64,000 nucleotides of DNA from a virus. The notes below the pieces were generated by a model. The model searched no databases. It was not told the origin of the DNA and saw only the letters and a list, made by a program, of their open reading frames with translations. Where the stretch lies: the IMG/VR virus record IMGVR_UViG_3300018424_003353, positions 1 through 64,000 of that record; one strand, 5' to 3'. A program made the position numbers and the translations under genes. This document shows, piece by piece, positions 27,022 to 35,757 of the stretch. Position 1 is the stretch's first letter; each line of letters begins with the position of its first letter.

Positions 27022-27787
27022 AGGATTTTTAATTTTTGCACAACCAAACGGAAAAACGGATTATGTTGCACAAGCAGAACTGCTAAAAGCAAGTATTAAA
27101 AAATACTGCAACATTAATGATGTTACTATTATTAGTGAGTTTGAAGAAGATCATGCAAAAAACAGTGAGTGGAAAATAGAAAATCGTTGGAAAGCCTACG
27201 AGCTTAGTCCTTATGATGAAACTATTGTACTAGATGCAGACATGTTGTTTTTTAGGAATGTTGACGATTGGTGGGATAAGTTTTCTAACTATGATATGTT
27301 TTTTACTACTGATGTGCTAACATATAGAAAAGAAATAGCAACTAGCGTTTATTATAGAAAAACATTTATAAAAAATAAATTGCCAAATATCTATACAGCA
27401 TTTTATTATTTTAAAAAGACACCAAAGACTGAAGCAGTGTTTAAATTGTTAAAAAGTATTACACTTAATTGGAAGACCTATTATAACATATACCTAAAGA
27501 GCATGTTTCAGTCAGGACAGAGTTTTGATTTGAACATGGCTCTTGCAATATACATACTAGGTTTAGAAAACGAAACGTCAGATAAAACATTAGTTCCTAC
27601 GTTTATACATTTAAAACCAAAAATGCAAAATTGGGATAAACCTTCAGACAGTGCTGTTGATAGAATACCAGTATATCAATTTGATGATAAACTTATGCTT
27701 GACAGTTATATGTTAAATGACATATTGCACTACGTTGAAGATAAGTTTGTCACTTCTGAAGTCAAGGAGTTTTTTAATGTTAGCTGA
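27014..27787 (+). CDS. Putative GT-A glycosyltransferase, paralogue of upstream gene
   Basis: The layout follows the preceding gene: KGFLIFAQPNGKTDYVAQA at the start, NRWKAYELSPYDETIVLDADM carrying D74-x-D76, and a conserved HLKPKMQNW segment near the end. I chose the TTG at 27014 because GGGAG lies seven bases before it; an earlier TTG at 27008 is too close to that ribosome site. Length is about 257 aa. Two adjacent related transferases may act in sequence on one acceptor, which is inference. Confidence 0.62.
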   Translation: MSKGFLIFAQPNGKTDYVAQAELLKASIKKYCNINDVTIISEFEEDHAKNSEWKIENRWKAYELSPYDETIVLDADMLFFRNVDDWWDKFSNYDMFFTTDVLTYRKEIATSVYYRKTFIKNKLPNIYTAFYYFKKTPKTEAVFKLLKSITLNWKTYYNIYLKSMFQSGQSFDLNMALAIYILGLENETSDKTLVPTFIHLKPKMQNWDKPSDSAVDRIPVYQFDDKLMLDSYMLNDILHYVEDKFVTSEVKEFFNVS

Positions 27788-28304
27788 TAGACTTAAAGAA
27801 GTTTTAGAAAATCAAAGAAAACTTGCAACGCAAAAGTTTTATGTTTCTTTTGATGAAACAGGGAGAATAACAAGTGTATTTGCAAGCTCAGATGAACCAC
27901 CGGAAAATTCTGTTGAAATAGATACTACTTTAGCAGAAGGATTTTTAAGTGGCACAGTGATGAAAACAAAATACACTGTTGCAAAAATTGGTGATAGTCA
28001 TCAACTTCAAAAAGTAGAACAGCAGTTTAATCTAACGTCTGGTTCTTCTTTTTATAAAGCACCTGTTGCTAAACAATTAGTTACTCTATTGATTAACAAA
28101 AATAAAAATATGCTAACTGTGTTAAACGGAGACAACCTTGATGGCTCAGCAGTTTTTTATATTTGTGAAAAAAATTGCTTCCATAAACTTAAACAATCTT
28201 TAGTATATGATCCTGTAACAAATGTTTATGCATTAAATGCAACTGAAAATATTGACATTTACATTCCTGCACACATAAGAAATGTAGGAGTTCAATATGA
28301 GTGA
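27777..28304 (+). CDS. Unknown protein (175 aa) between transferase-like genes
   Basis: The start is the ATG at 27777, seven bases after AAGGAG; an upstream open frame from 27717 is only the shadow of the previous gene. The sequence begins MLADRLKEVLENQRKLATQK and is rich in beta-type segments (KFYVSFDETGRITSVF, AVFYICEKNCFHKL). No domain is recognised. It overlaps its neighbours at both ends, so it is probably co-translated with the glycosyltransferase set. It could be a structural or accessory subunit. Confidence 0.55.
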   Translation: MLADRLKEVLENQRKLATQKFYVSFDETGRITSVFASSDEPPENSVEIDTTLAEGFLSGTVMKTKYTVAKIGDSHQLQKVEQQFNLTSGSSFYKAPVAKQLVTLLINKNKNMLTVLNGDNLDGSAVFYICEKNCFHKLKQSLVYDPVTNVYALNATENIDIYIPAHIRNVGVQYE

Positions 28305-29643
28305 TTTTAAATTAAGACTAACTGACTTTGATTTTTATTTTTTAGATCAAGGAAGTCCTAATGCAGAAGAAAATTTTTATGATCTAAAAAATAAAATACC
28401 TTGGGCTCAGAGGACTTCTAAACTTCCTAAAAAAGATTATTTTGTAATAACGGACGACTCAAAACTAAACGATAAGTTTTTAAATCAACCTTTAATTTTT
28501 GAAGAAGCAGTAAGAAATGCTACAATTAACTGGCACAACAAAAGTATAGTAAATCATTTGACATACGAAACATCTGGTGTGCAGTGGAAAGGCGGAACAG
28601 ATTTTAGTTTTACTATTGATCATCCAGGTGCAGAAGTATATCATGCAGATACGCCTGAACAAGCATACGAAAGTGCCTATAAAGAAATTAAAAATATTCT
28701 TGATGGAAAATCATTAGCAAATATTACAGAAGCCGAACGCAAAAGAATTTTGATATGGAACTATCTAGGTCTTGATACAGAGAACGGTGATGCTTGTATA
28801 AGAGGTGCTCGTGCTGCTTGTAAAGAAATGCTGAGTTTAACTGAGTGGGCATCTTTGCCTATTGGTTCTCCTTTAACTACATTGCAGTGTCATTTTTATA
28901 AAATGGTATACAAAAGCCCTCATAGAATCAGCGGCAACATAAAAGAAAACGAAGTTAGTCGTTATGACATTGTGTTTATAAGTTATAATGAGCCTAATGC
29001 AGAAGAAAACTGGCAATCATTAAAAGCACGTTTTCCAAGAGCTCAAAGAGTACACGGAGTAAAAGGTATACATCAAGCACACAAAAAGGCCGCAGAACTG
29101 TGTACTAGTCCAATGTTTTGGGTGGTAGACGGTGATGCAAAGATTGAAGAAGAGTTTAGGTTTACATATAAAGTACCAGATGTTGAATTAGATTTTGTAC
29201 ATGTATGGAGAAGTCGTAATCCTGTTAACGATTTAATATATGGATATGGCGGAATTAAATTATTGCCTAGAGAACTTACATTGAATATGAATATAGATAC
29301 TGCGGATATGACAACAAGTATTAGCAGCAAGTTTAAACCTATGCCTATTGTATCTAATGTTACAGCGTTTAATACTGATCCCTTTAACACTTGGAAAAGT
29401 GCATTTAGAGAATGTGTAAAACTAGCGTCACGCTCTATTGACAGACAGCATGATGAAGAAACCGAATACAGACTAACACAGTGGCAGTTTGAAGGAAATA
29501 AAAGACGTTATGGAGAATACGCACAAATGGGTGCAAAACAAGGTCAAGAATACGGTGAAGCTAATGCTGATAAACCTGAAGCACTTAAAAAGATAAACGA
29601 TTTTGATTGGCTTAAAGAGAGGTTTGAAAATGAAAATACGTGA
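28297..29643 (+). CDS. Tandem-domain DGD-motif protein, putative transferase (448 aa)
   Basis: The protein has two related halves. Residues 1-215 contain FLDQGSPNAEENFYDLK and a VITDDSKL segment (D53, D54). Residues 220-448 contain FISYNEPNAEENWQSLK, RVHGVKGIHQAHKKAAEL and VVDGDAKIEEEF with D278-G-D280. The second half matches the next gene closely. The S-Y-x-E-P-N-A opening followed by a D-G-D loop resembles nucleotide-sugar transferase folds, but the family name is not certain. The first half lacks most of the segment between the opening and the acidic loop, so it may be a non-catalytic duplicate. Confidence 0.55.
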   Translation: MSDFKLRLTDFDFYFLDQGSPNAEENFYDLKNKIPWAQRTSKLPKKDYFVITDDSKLNDKFLNQPLIFEEAVRNATINWHNKSIVNHLTYETSGVQWKGGTDFSFTIDHPGAEVYHADTPEQAYESAYKEIKNILDGKSLANITEAERKRILIWNYLGLDTENGDACIRGARAACKEMLSLTEWASLPIGSPLTTLQCHFYKMVYKSPHRISGNIKENEVSRYDIVFISYNEPNAEENWQSLKARFPRAQRVHGVKGIHQAHKKAAELCTSPMFWVVDGDAKIEEEFRFTYKVPDVELDFVHVWRSRNPVNDLIYGYGGIKLLPRELTLNMNIDTADMTTSISSKFKPMPIVSNVTAFNTDPFNTWKSAFRECVKLASRSIDRQHDEETEYRLTQWQFEGNKRRYGEYAQMGAKQGQEYGEANADKPEALKKINDFDWLKERFENENT

Positions 29644-30541
29644 TATTGATATTATCTATTTGTCATATGACGAACCTAATGCAGATGAAAACTATGCCGA
29701 TCTGCTTAAAAAAGCACCTTGGGCTAAACGTGTACACGGCGTAGAAGGATCAGATGCCGCACACAAAGCCTGTGCAGAACTTGCAGAAACAGAACGATTT
29801 ATTACTGTTGACGGTGACAATAAAATTTATGCTGACTTCTTAGAACAAGAAATAGATTTTAAACAACATCCTTATATGAAAAATGCTGTACTAAGTTGGT
29901 GCGGATATAATGTAATCAACGGACTTATGTACGGCAATGGCGGTTTAAAATGTTGGCCAAAAGATGTTGTACTAAACATGAAAACACATGAAGCAAGTGA
30001 ATCAAACGATATTGCTGCTCAAGTAGAATTTTGCTGGAACTTGGATTATATACAAATGAATAGTTGTTATTCAAAGGTATATAATAACGCTACACCTGCA
30101 CAAGCATGGAGAGCAGGCTTCCGTGAAGGTGTTAAAATGTGTTTGGACAGAGGTCGAAAGTTTAACAGTATAACATTCAAAGATGAAGTCTACTGGCAGA
30201 ATCTGCATAGACTAATGATATGGCAAATGGTAGGTGCAGATGTTGAACATGGTATGTGGGCAATATATGGAGCACGATTAGGTTGTGTAATGACTAATCT
30301 TGAAAATTGGGATTATGTACAAGTTAGAGATTTTAAGTACCTAAATAGTCTATGGGAAGAAATAACTCAAGATGTAGATGATACTAATATATTGTGGAAA
30401 GTAAGAAAGTTAGGATTTAGACTACAGCAAGAATTAGGATTGCCTGTTGACTTGCCGTTTACTAGAATTCAAAGCGAAATGTTCAAAGACAGTTATACAA
30501 ATACAGATCGCACAGGTCAAGGATTTATTGATGTTGAATAA
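29630..30541 (+). CDS. DGD-motif protein, putative transferase (303 aa)
   Basis: This is a single-domain relative of the second half of the upstream gene: DIIYLSYDEPNADENYADL, RVHGVEGSDAAHKACAEL and FITVDGDNKIYADF (D61-G-D63). Later both share W..GF.E..K and a final R...WQ type helix. The start is the ATG at 29630 inside the end of the upstream gene, with GAGAGG before it; an upstream TTG-initiated frame from 29603 is an extension without support. It sits directly before the first radical SAM gene, overlapping it by 11 bases. Sugar transfer is a guess from the motif. Confidence 0.58.
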   Translation: MKIRDIDIIYLSYDEPNADENYADLLKKAPWAKRVHGVEGSDAAHKACAELAETERFITVDGDNKIYADFLEQEIDFKQHPYMKNAVLSWCGYNVINGLMYGNGGLKCWPKDVVLNMKTHEASESNDIAAQVEFCWNLDYIQMNSCYSKVYNNATPAQAWRAGFREGVKMCLDRGRKFNSITFKDEVYWQNLHRLMIWQMVGADVEHGMWAIYGARLGCVMTNLENWDYVQVRDFKYLNSLWEEITQDVDDTNILWKVRKLGFRLQQELGLPVDLPFTRIQSEMFKDSYTNTDRTGQGFIDVE

Positions 30542-31916
30542 ACTAGTAAAAAAATTTGCTAGACAGCTAAAGATTGTAAAAGATCCTATTGACCGTATGA
30601 CTGAAGTAAAAGAAATTACGGATAAAGTTTCTCCTACATTTTGTTTGGCAAAATGGCATCACACTACAATATATTTACAAACAGGTGAAACGCATAGTTG
30701 TTATCATCCTGCACCGCATATTATTCCCTTACACGAACTTGAAAACAATCCTAGTGCCCTACACAATACAGTAGAAAAGAAATTACAGCGACGAGAAATG
30801 ATGGCAGGACTAAAACCTAAAGGGTGTCAGTACTGCTGGAATATAGAGTGCATGGGCAAAGACTATGTAAGTGACAGGCATGAAAGAAATGCTGGAATCT
30901 ATACAAAAGAACGATTAGCAGAAATTGTAGACAATGATTGGGACTTTAATATTAATCCAGAGTATATTGAAGTTTCATTTGGTAATGAGTGTAATTTAAA
31001 ATGTGGATACTGTCATCCTAAAGCAAGTAGTAGTTACTTTAAAGAAATAGAAGAATATGGCCCTTATGATATGGTTAAAAACCATTCATTTGATACCCGC
31101 CGTATGCGTATATACAAAAAGGAAGAAGAAAACCCTTATGTACAAGCATGGTGGGACTGGTGGCCCCAGGTAAGTAAAACGCTGAACATATTACGCATTA
31201 CAGGAGGTGAGCCACTTTTGCAACAGAGTACTTGGCGTTTGCTTGAGGACCTATCCGAGAATCCTCGTCCTAATCTTGAAATCAATATTAACAGTAATCT
31301 TGCTGTTAAAAATATACTTGTAAAACGTCTTGCAGAAAGGGTTAACAAGTTAATTGAAGAAAAGAAAATTAAACGGTTTAAATTGTTTACTAGTATGGAC
31401 ACTTGGGGAACACCTGCAGAATATATTAGAACTAACTTAGACTTGTCTGTTTGGGAAAAGAACTTTGATACATGGATGACACAAACAGATCAACCTATTA
31501 CATTTATGGTTACATTTAATGTGTTGTGTGTAACTACATTTAACAAACTGCTTGAAAAGTTTTTAGAGTGGAGACAGAAATATCAAACTGGTACAAGACG
31601 CATACGTTTTGATACACCTTATCTAAAAGAACCTTTGCAGTACGATATGAATATACTTCCTAAAAGTTTTATGAGTTATATGGAAAGTCATTTAGAATTT
31701 ATCAAAAGCAATCTAGATGACTATGACGTAAACAAATTTACAAAACTTGAATATGAAAAGTTTCGTCGTGTTGTAGATTACATGCGTACTACAAACTATG
31801 ACGAAGAAACCTTAGATATAGGACGAAAAGATTTTGTTGCTTGGTTTAAAGAACATGATAGACGTCGAGGAACAAATTTTGCTAAAACGTTTCCTGAATT
31901 ACATGGTATTTTTTGA
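30531..31916 (+). CDS. Radical SAM protein with N-terminal cysteine module (type 1, copy A)
   Basis: This 461-aa protein has the radical SAM 4Fe-4S motif C154-x3-C158-x2-C161 (NECNLKCGYCHP) and the SAM-binding TGGEP at about 224-228. Before it lies a module with C38, C57, C99 and C102 (FCLAKW, HSCYHP, CQYCW), spaced like a twitch or SPASM-type auxiliary cluster site. The start ATG at 30531 follows AAGGA; a longer frame from 30447 is the shadow of the upstream gene. It is paralogous to the gene at 41511. The reaction is unknown; related families modify peptides or small molecules by 5'-deoxyadenosyl radical chemistry. Confidence 0.85.
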   Translation: MLNKLVKKFARQLKIVKDPIDRMTEVKEITDKVSPTFCLAKWHHTTIYLQTGETHSCYHPAPHIIPLHELENNPSALHNTVEKKLQRREMMAGLKPKGCQYCWNIECMGKDYVSDRHERNAGIYTKERLAEIVDNDWDFNINPEYIEVSFGNECNLKCGYCHPKASSSYFKEIEEYGPYDMVKNHSFDTRRMRIYKKEEENPYVQAWWDWWPQVSKTLNILRITGGEPLLQQSTWRLLEDLSENPRPNLEININSNLAVKNILVKRLAERVNKLIEEKKIKRFKLFTSMDTWGTPAEYIRTNLDLSVWEKNFDTWMTQTDQPITFMVTFNVLCVTTFNKLLEKFLEWRQKYQTGTRRIRFDTPYLKEPLQYDMNILPKSFMSYMESHLEFIKSNLDDYDVNKFTKLEYEKFRRVVDYMRTTNYDEETLDIGRKDFVAWFKEHDRRRGTNFAKTFPELHGIF

Positions 31917-33128
31917 TGGATACGTTGGGTCGTTGATTAACTGATTACCTAAGTAATTTTGAGCAGATTCGATAAGTCTTAAAAATTCACTAATTGTGTA
32001 ATCATTATAATCAGCAAATTTATAATTGTAGTCTAATAAATCTTCATTTTTTAATGACCAATCAATTTGTTGTGAACGTGTCATTTTAGAAAGCATAGTA
32101 CACACACGAACTATTTCTTTTTCTAATTTATTCCAGCGTTTAACAATGTCTGGTTCAAAGTCAAACTCGTAGTCAAACCAATCAGTGTATAATTTATAAC
32201 CTAGTCTTTGAAGATTATAGTTTTGTCCTGTTTGTCCCCATATAAGCACAGGTGTTTTACATACGATAGGTTTAAAAGTTTTTTCGCTATAGAATAAACT
32301 AGTTTCTCCCCAATCACTTTGCATAGTTTCAGAAGTGAGATTAAACAATACTTGATTTTGTAAACCTACTCCTAAATCGTCAGCCCAGTTAGTTTCAAAG
32401 TCGGTTGTATCTGCAATAAGAGGAGTAACCCTTGTTAGAGTTTGTTCCATTTCTTTAGTAAAAAATTTGTTGGCTTTATATTCTTTTGGGTTTAATCGGT
32501 CATGACTAAGCAAACCATACTGTGCTACACCTGCTTCGTGCAGCCTCCAAGTACAATAACTACGCCAAAATCTATTACGTCTAGTTAAGTTAAGATAAAA
32601 CTTTCCTTGATAGTTTTGTTCTAAACTTTGTCTACGGCTAAATCTTCTTTTGCCTTCTGTCATCATAACTTTTTGAAAAGTATCCCAATGCATAATTTCA
32701 ATAATGTTGATAGGATAGTAATCACCGTGTGTGATATGGAAATTTTTAAAATTTGCTTTTTCTCTAAGATTTCCGCTTAAGAAAAATATAGCAGATGGAT
32801 CTATGTTATTTTTTATTGCACTATTATATAATGCTATAGCAACGCTTTGATGTTCTGGTGCCCAACCTTCGTGTGTACCATCTAATATAAAGATACATTT
32901 TCTTTGTCGTAACATATCAAGATAAAATGGTTTTATTGAGCTAAACACATCTGTATCTGTATCAAAAGGAGCATCATAGGAATAGTGTGCAAACAGGACA
33001 GTTATACTATTATAAGATCCTTTTTTAAGTAGAGGTATATGTTTTTTATAGTGATAAAAGCAGCCAATCTCACTTGGGCACTCTCTAAAATATTTGGTGT
33101 TGATAAGCCAGTCTGTTAGGTGTTGCAT
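31899..33128 (-). CDS. Glycosyltransferase-like protein (409 aa)
   Basis: The C-terminal half has a run typical of retaining or GT10-like transferases: FNLTSETMQ, then LFYSEKTFKPIVCKTPVLIW and LQRLGYKLYTDWFDYEFDFE. The SEKTFKPI element resembles the donor-binding SEK motif of fucosyltransferases. The N-terminal half contains IFILDGTHEGW and FYLNLTRRNRFWRSYCTWRL. The gene is read opposite to its neighbours and its last 18 bases overlap the end of the radical SAM gene upstream in the window. A late-promoter-like octamer sits 33 bases before its ATG. Sugar donor and acceptor are unknown. Confidence 0.6.
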   Translation of the reverse strand: MQHLTDWLINTKYFRECPSEIGCFYHYKKHIPLLKKGSYNSITVLFAHYSYDAPFDTDTDVFSSIKPFYLDMLRQRKCIFILDGTHEGWAPEHQSVAIALYNSAIKNNIDPSAIFFLSGNLREKANFKNFHITHGDYYPINIIEIMHWDTFQKVMMTEGKRRFSRRQSLEQNYQGKFYLNLTRRNRFWRSYCTWRLHEAGVAQYGLLSHDRLNPKEYKANKFFTKEMEQTLTRVTPLIADTTDFETNWADDLGVGLQNQVLFNLTSETMQSDWGETSLFYSEKTFKPIVCKTPVLIWGQTGQNYNLQRLGYKLYTDWFDYEFDFEPDIVKRWNKLEKEIVRVCTMLSKMTRSQQIDWSLKNEDLLDYNYKFADYNDYTISEFLRLIESAQNYLGNQLINDPTYPSKNTM

Positions 33129-33160
33129 TGAAAATCCATTAAATACTCAGTTAACTAAGA

Positions 33161-33168
33161 TATTTATG
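33161..33168 (-). promoter_or_regulatory. Candidate late promoter CATAAATA (minus strand)
   Basis: CATAAATA on the minus strand lies 33 bases before the ATG of the glycosyltransferase-like gene, in a 50-base divergent gap. The palindrome AGTTAACT at 33149-33156 lies between the octamer and that ATG. One mismatch to the T4 late consensus; tentative. Confidence 0.35.
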
Positions 33169-33178
33169 AAGGTACAAT

Positions 33179-34309
33179 ATGAGAATAGCATTTATTGGTT
33201 TAGGAAAACTAGGACTACCCTGTGCAGAAGAAATAGCCAAGAGCGGTCACATAGTTTCAGGATATGATATTGTTGAATGCAATACAAATAACGTCAAACA
33301 GTTGCCAACAATACAAGAAACTGTAGAAGGTCAAGAGATTGTATTTGTTGCTGTACCAACGCCACACGACCCTGCATATGACGGTAGAGCTCCTACAGCA
33401 CACCTAGAGCCAAAAGATTTCAGTTACGATATTGTTAAAGACGTTTTAACAGAATGTAACAAGCACATGAACAAAGACCAACTGCTTGTTTTAATCAGTA
33501 CAGTGTTACCTGGAACAACTCGTAGAGAATTTATTAATTTAGTACCTAATACACGATTTGTGTATAATCCGTATTTGATTGCTATGGGCACAGTTGCATG
33601 GGACATGGTAAATCCTGAAATGGTAATGATTGGAACAGATGATGGCAGTGAAACAGGTGACGCAAAACAGTTGGTAGACTTCTACAAAACTGTAATGCAA
33701 AATGATCCACGTTACGTTATTGGTACTTGGGACGAATGTGAAGCAATCAAAGTTTTTTATAATACATTTATTAGTACAAAGATTGGACTAGTAAACATGA
33801 TACAAGATGTTGCACAAAAGCAAGGCAACATCAATGTTGATGTAGTTACCAAAGCACTAGCAGAAAGTTCGCAACGTATCATGGGTCCTAGTTATATGAA
33901 GGCAGGCATGGGCGACGGTGGTGCTTGTCATCCTAGAGATAATATTGCACTACGTTACATGGCAAAAAATCTACATTTAGGATACGACATTTTTGATAGT
34001 ATTATGAACGCTAGAGAAATACAAGCACGTAACATGGCTATTGAAATACTCAAATATGGAAACAAAGTACAGTTTAGTAGTGACAGTTATAAACCAGGTG
34101 TAGAATATATAGACGGCAGTTATAGTTTACTAGTACAGCATTATGTTAAAGAATTAGGTGGCTGGATAGTAGATAAAGATCCTAGCGTATTTGTAAGAGT
34201 ACATGATACAGATGCAGTACCTGAAAATGTTACTGTTTTTGACCCTTGGCGTAATTATGAGGGCCAAAATCCTGTAGTACACTATGGAAATACTAGACAC
34301 AGCAAGTGA
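33179..34309 (+). CDS. UDP-glucose/GDP-mannose dehydrogenase family protein (376 aa)
   Basis: The N-terminal Rossmann domain begins MRIAFIGLGKLGLP with G7-x-G9-x2-G12. The family signature around the catalytic cysteine is present as MGDGGACHPRDNIAL with C250, and FVAVPTPHD and LISTVLPGTTRR match the nucleotide-binding and middle regions. At 376 aa it is slightly shorter than typical UDP-glucose 6-dehydrogenases. These enzymes oxidise the C6 of a nucleotide sugar to a uronic acid using NAD+. The exact sugar cannot be read from sequence. It would supply a precursor to the transferases encoded nearby. Confidence 0.85.
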   Translation: MRIAFIGLGKLGLPCAEEIAKSGHIVSGYDIVECNTNNVKQLPTIQETVEGQEIVFVAVPTPHDPAYDGRAPTAHLEPKDFSYDIVKDVLTECNKHMNKDQLLVLISTVLPGTTRREFINLVPNTRFVYNPYLIAMGTVAWDMVNPEMVMIGTDDGSETGDAKQLVDFYKTVMQNDPRYVIGTWDECEAIKVFYNTFISTKIGLVNMIQDVAQKQGNINVDVVTKALAESSQRIMGPSYMKAGMGDGGACHPRDNIALRYMAKNLHLGYDIFDSIMNAREIQARNMAIEILKYGNKVQFSSDSYKPGVEYIDGSYSLLVQHYVKELGGWIVDKDPSVFVRVHDTDAVPENVTVFDPWRNYEGQNPVVHYGNTRHSK

Positions 34310-34322
34310 AATATGTTATAAT
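34294..34322 (+). promoter_or_regulatory. Promoter-like TAGACA-17-TATAAT with extended -10
   Basis: TAGACA at 34294-34299 is followed after 17 bases by TATAAT at 34317-34322, with TG one base before the -10 (TGTTATAAT). The match is strong, but the predicted start of transcription falls at or just after the ATG of the next gene (34325 or 34328), so the transcript would be leaderless. It may instead serve genes further down. Confidence 0.45.
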
Positions 34323-34324
34323 TA

Positions 34325-35323
34325 ATGATGATTGATGAGAATACTTTTACTGAAATACCATTTGAAAAGATTGTTAAGTTTGGGCAACGTACCTTATTGG
34401 AACAGAACCTATTTACTGTCAGTTGGATTCTTGGTCGCTTTTGCAATTATAATTGTAGCTATTGCTGGCCCTACGCAAGATCAGACAAACCGGACCATTA
34501 TGATTTATCCGTTTACAAACAGACAATTGATAATATAAAATATCAAGCACAGTTAAATGGCTTTAAGAATTTTCATTTTAGTTTCAGTGGAGGCGAACCC
34601 ACTGCTTATAAATACTTTGGGGAACTTATAGAGTACTACTGTAGTGATACAGCACCCGAGTATCAAAGTATACATATGACCACAAATTTATCACCCGGAA
34701 GCAAATGGTGGAATAGGTGGTTAGATGCAACAAGTACTTTGCAACGTAGAAGTATAACAGCAAGTTTTCACGATGAATTTGCTAACGAGCAAGAGTTTGG
34801 AGACAAATGCTTGCAACTAATGAAAGGAGGAACCTTTGTTACGATTAATCAAGTTATGGTTCCTGAAAGGTTTGAAGAGCTTTACGAACGCCTACAACGA
34901 TTTGCCGCCAGAGGCATTAGCGTCACTCTCAAACCTCAGTCCAACAATACTGCCACCGACGTGGTACATGGATATACAAAAGAACAAATTGCAATCATGC
35001 AAGCCGGATTCCCACAAAAGTGGCAAGGCGAAAAAATCTCGCAAATTGCACTCTACGACGATAAAGGAATAGAGTACGATTTAGATCAAGCAGAACGTTT
35101 TAATGCGTTTGGCTTTAATAAGTTTGAAGGCTGGACTTGTAATGCAGGGTACCAGGGGATAGTTATTAGAGAAAATGAAGTAAAACGTTCCTATTCCTGT
35201 CATGAAGAACCTTTAGGAACAATAACCGATGGGTTCACTATACATGACGCTCCTAGAAAATGCATTACACGTTCTTGTGTAAGTTCAGCAGATTCTAAAC
35301 TTCCAAAAGTAAGAGAGATATAA
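34325..35323 (+). CDS. Radical SAM protein with C-terminal cysteine set (type 4, copy B)
   Basis: C40-x3-C44-x2-C47 (RFCNYNCSYCWP) is the radical SAM cluster motif, and FSGGEPT near residue 88 is the SAM-binding motif. The tail has C272 (GWTCNAG), C292 (SYSCHEE), C313 and C318 (KCITRSC), which could hold an auxiliary iron-sulfur cluster. The same order of tail motifs occurs in the genes at 39516 and 43765. Two ATG codons in tandem (34325, 34328) compete as start, and no good ribosome site is seen. It opens a run of eight plus-strand genes that continues to 42755. Confidence 0.82.
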   Translation: MMIDENTFTEIPFEKIVKFGQRTLLEQNLFTVSWILGRFCNYNCSYCWPYARSDKPDHYDLSVYKQTIDNIKYQAQLNGFKNFHFSFSGGEPTAYKYFGELIEYYCSDTAPEYQSIHMTTNLSPGSKWWNRWLDATSTLQRRSITASFHDEFANEQEFGDKCLQLMKGGTFVTINQVMVPERFEELYERLQRFAARGISVTLKPQSNNTATDVVHGYTKEQIAIMQAGFPQKWQGEKISQIALYDDKGIEYDLDQAERFNAFGFNKFEGWTCNAGYQGIVIRENEVKRSYSCHEEPLGTITDGFTIHDAPRKCITRSCVSSADSKLPKVREI

Positions 35324-35325
35324 AA

Positions 35326-35757
35326 ATGTTAAAACTAGTTAATGATGATTGGACATTAGGTTATGTAAAAGACGATCCAGTTCGTCCCCATTTGCCTATG
35401 CATTGGAGAATAGTAGACGGTAGAGAAGTTTACACGTTAGAAGATGACGAAGTAGGTGTTGCCAGGGCTGTTGTTTGTGTAGCATATACCAAAGGTGTTG
35501 CTATTACAGAAGAAGAACTAAACAACACAAACGATCCTGATACAGCAATGTTTTATACTGTATGGAGTTACGACAAAGGTGCTGGTAGAGAAATTATCTT
35601 CAGTACAGCAGATGTTATTAAACGTGACAAGCCATACATCAAACGTTTTTGTACACTAAGTCCATTAACTGAAATGGCAGAAAAGTTTCATTTGCGAAAT
35701 GGTGCAAAGTTATTACGTAAAGGGGACACTTGTCAAAACTTTGAGTACATAGTATGA
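35326..35757 (+). CDS. Unknown protein in radical SAM operon (143 aa)
   Basis: This 143-aa soluble protein contains HWRIVDGREVYTLEDDEVG, VVCVAYTKGVAI, GREIIFSTADVI and RFCTLSPLTEMAEKFHLRNG. I do not recognise the family with confidence. The beta-strand pattern with an ending TLSPLTEM...F helix is vaguely acyltransferase-like. It lies two bases after the radical SAM stop and overlaps the following methyltransferase-like gene by ATGA, so it probably serves the same pathway. Confidence 0.55.
   Translation: MLKLVNDDWTLGYVKDDPVRPHLPMHWRIVDGREVYTLEDDEVGVARAVVCVAYTKGVAITEEELNNTNDPDTAMFYTVWSYDKGAGREIIFSTADVIKRDKPYIKRFCTLSPLTEMAEKFHLRNGAKLLRKGDTCQNFEYIV

Noticed and set aside
34606-34616. TATAAATA inside a radical SAM gene
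   Set aside because: Intragenic, far from any downstream start; probably chance codon composition.
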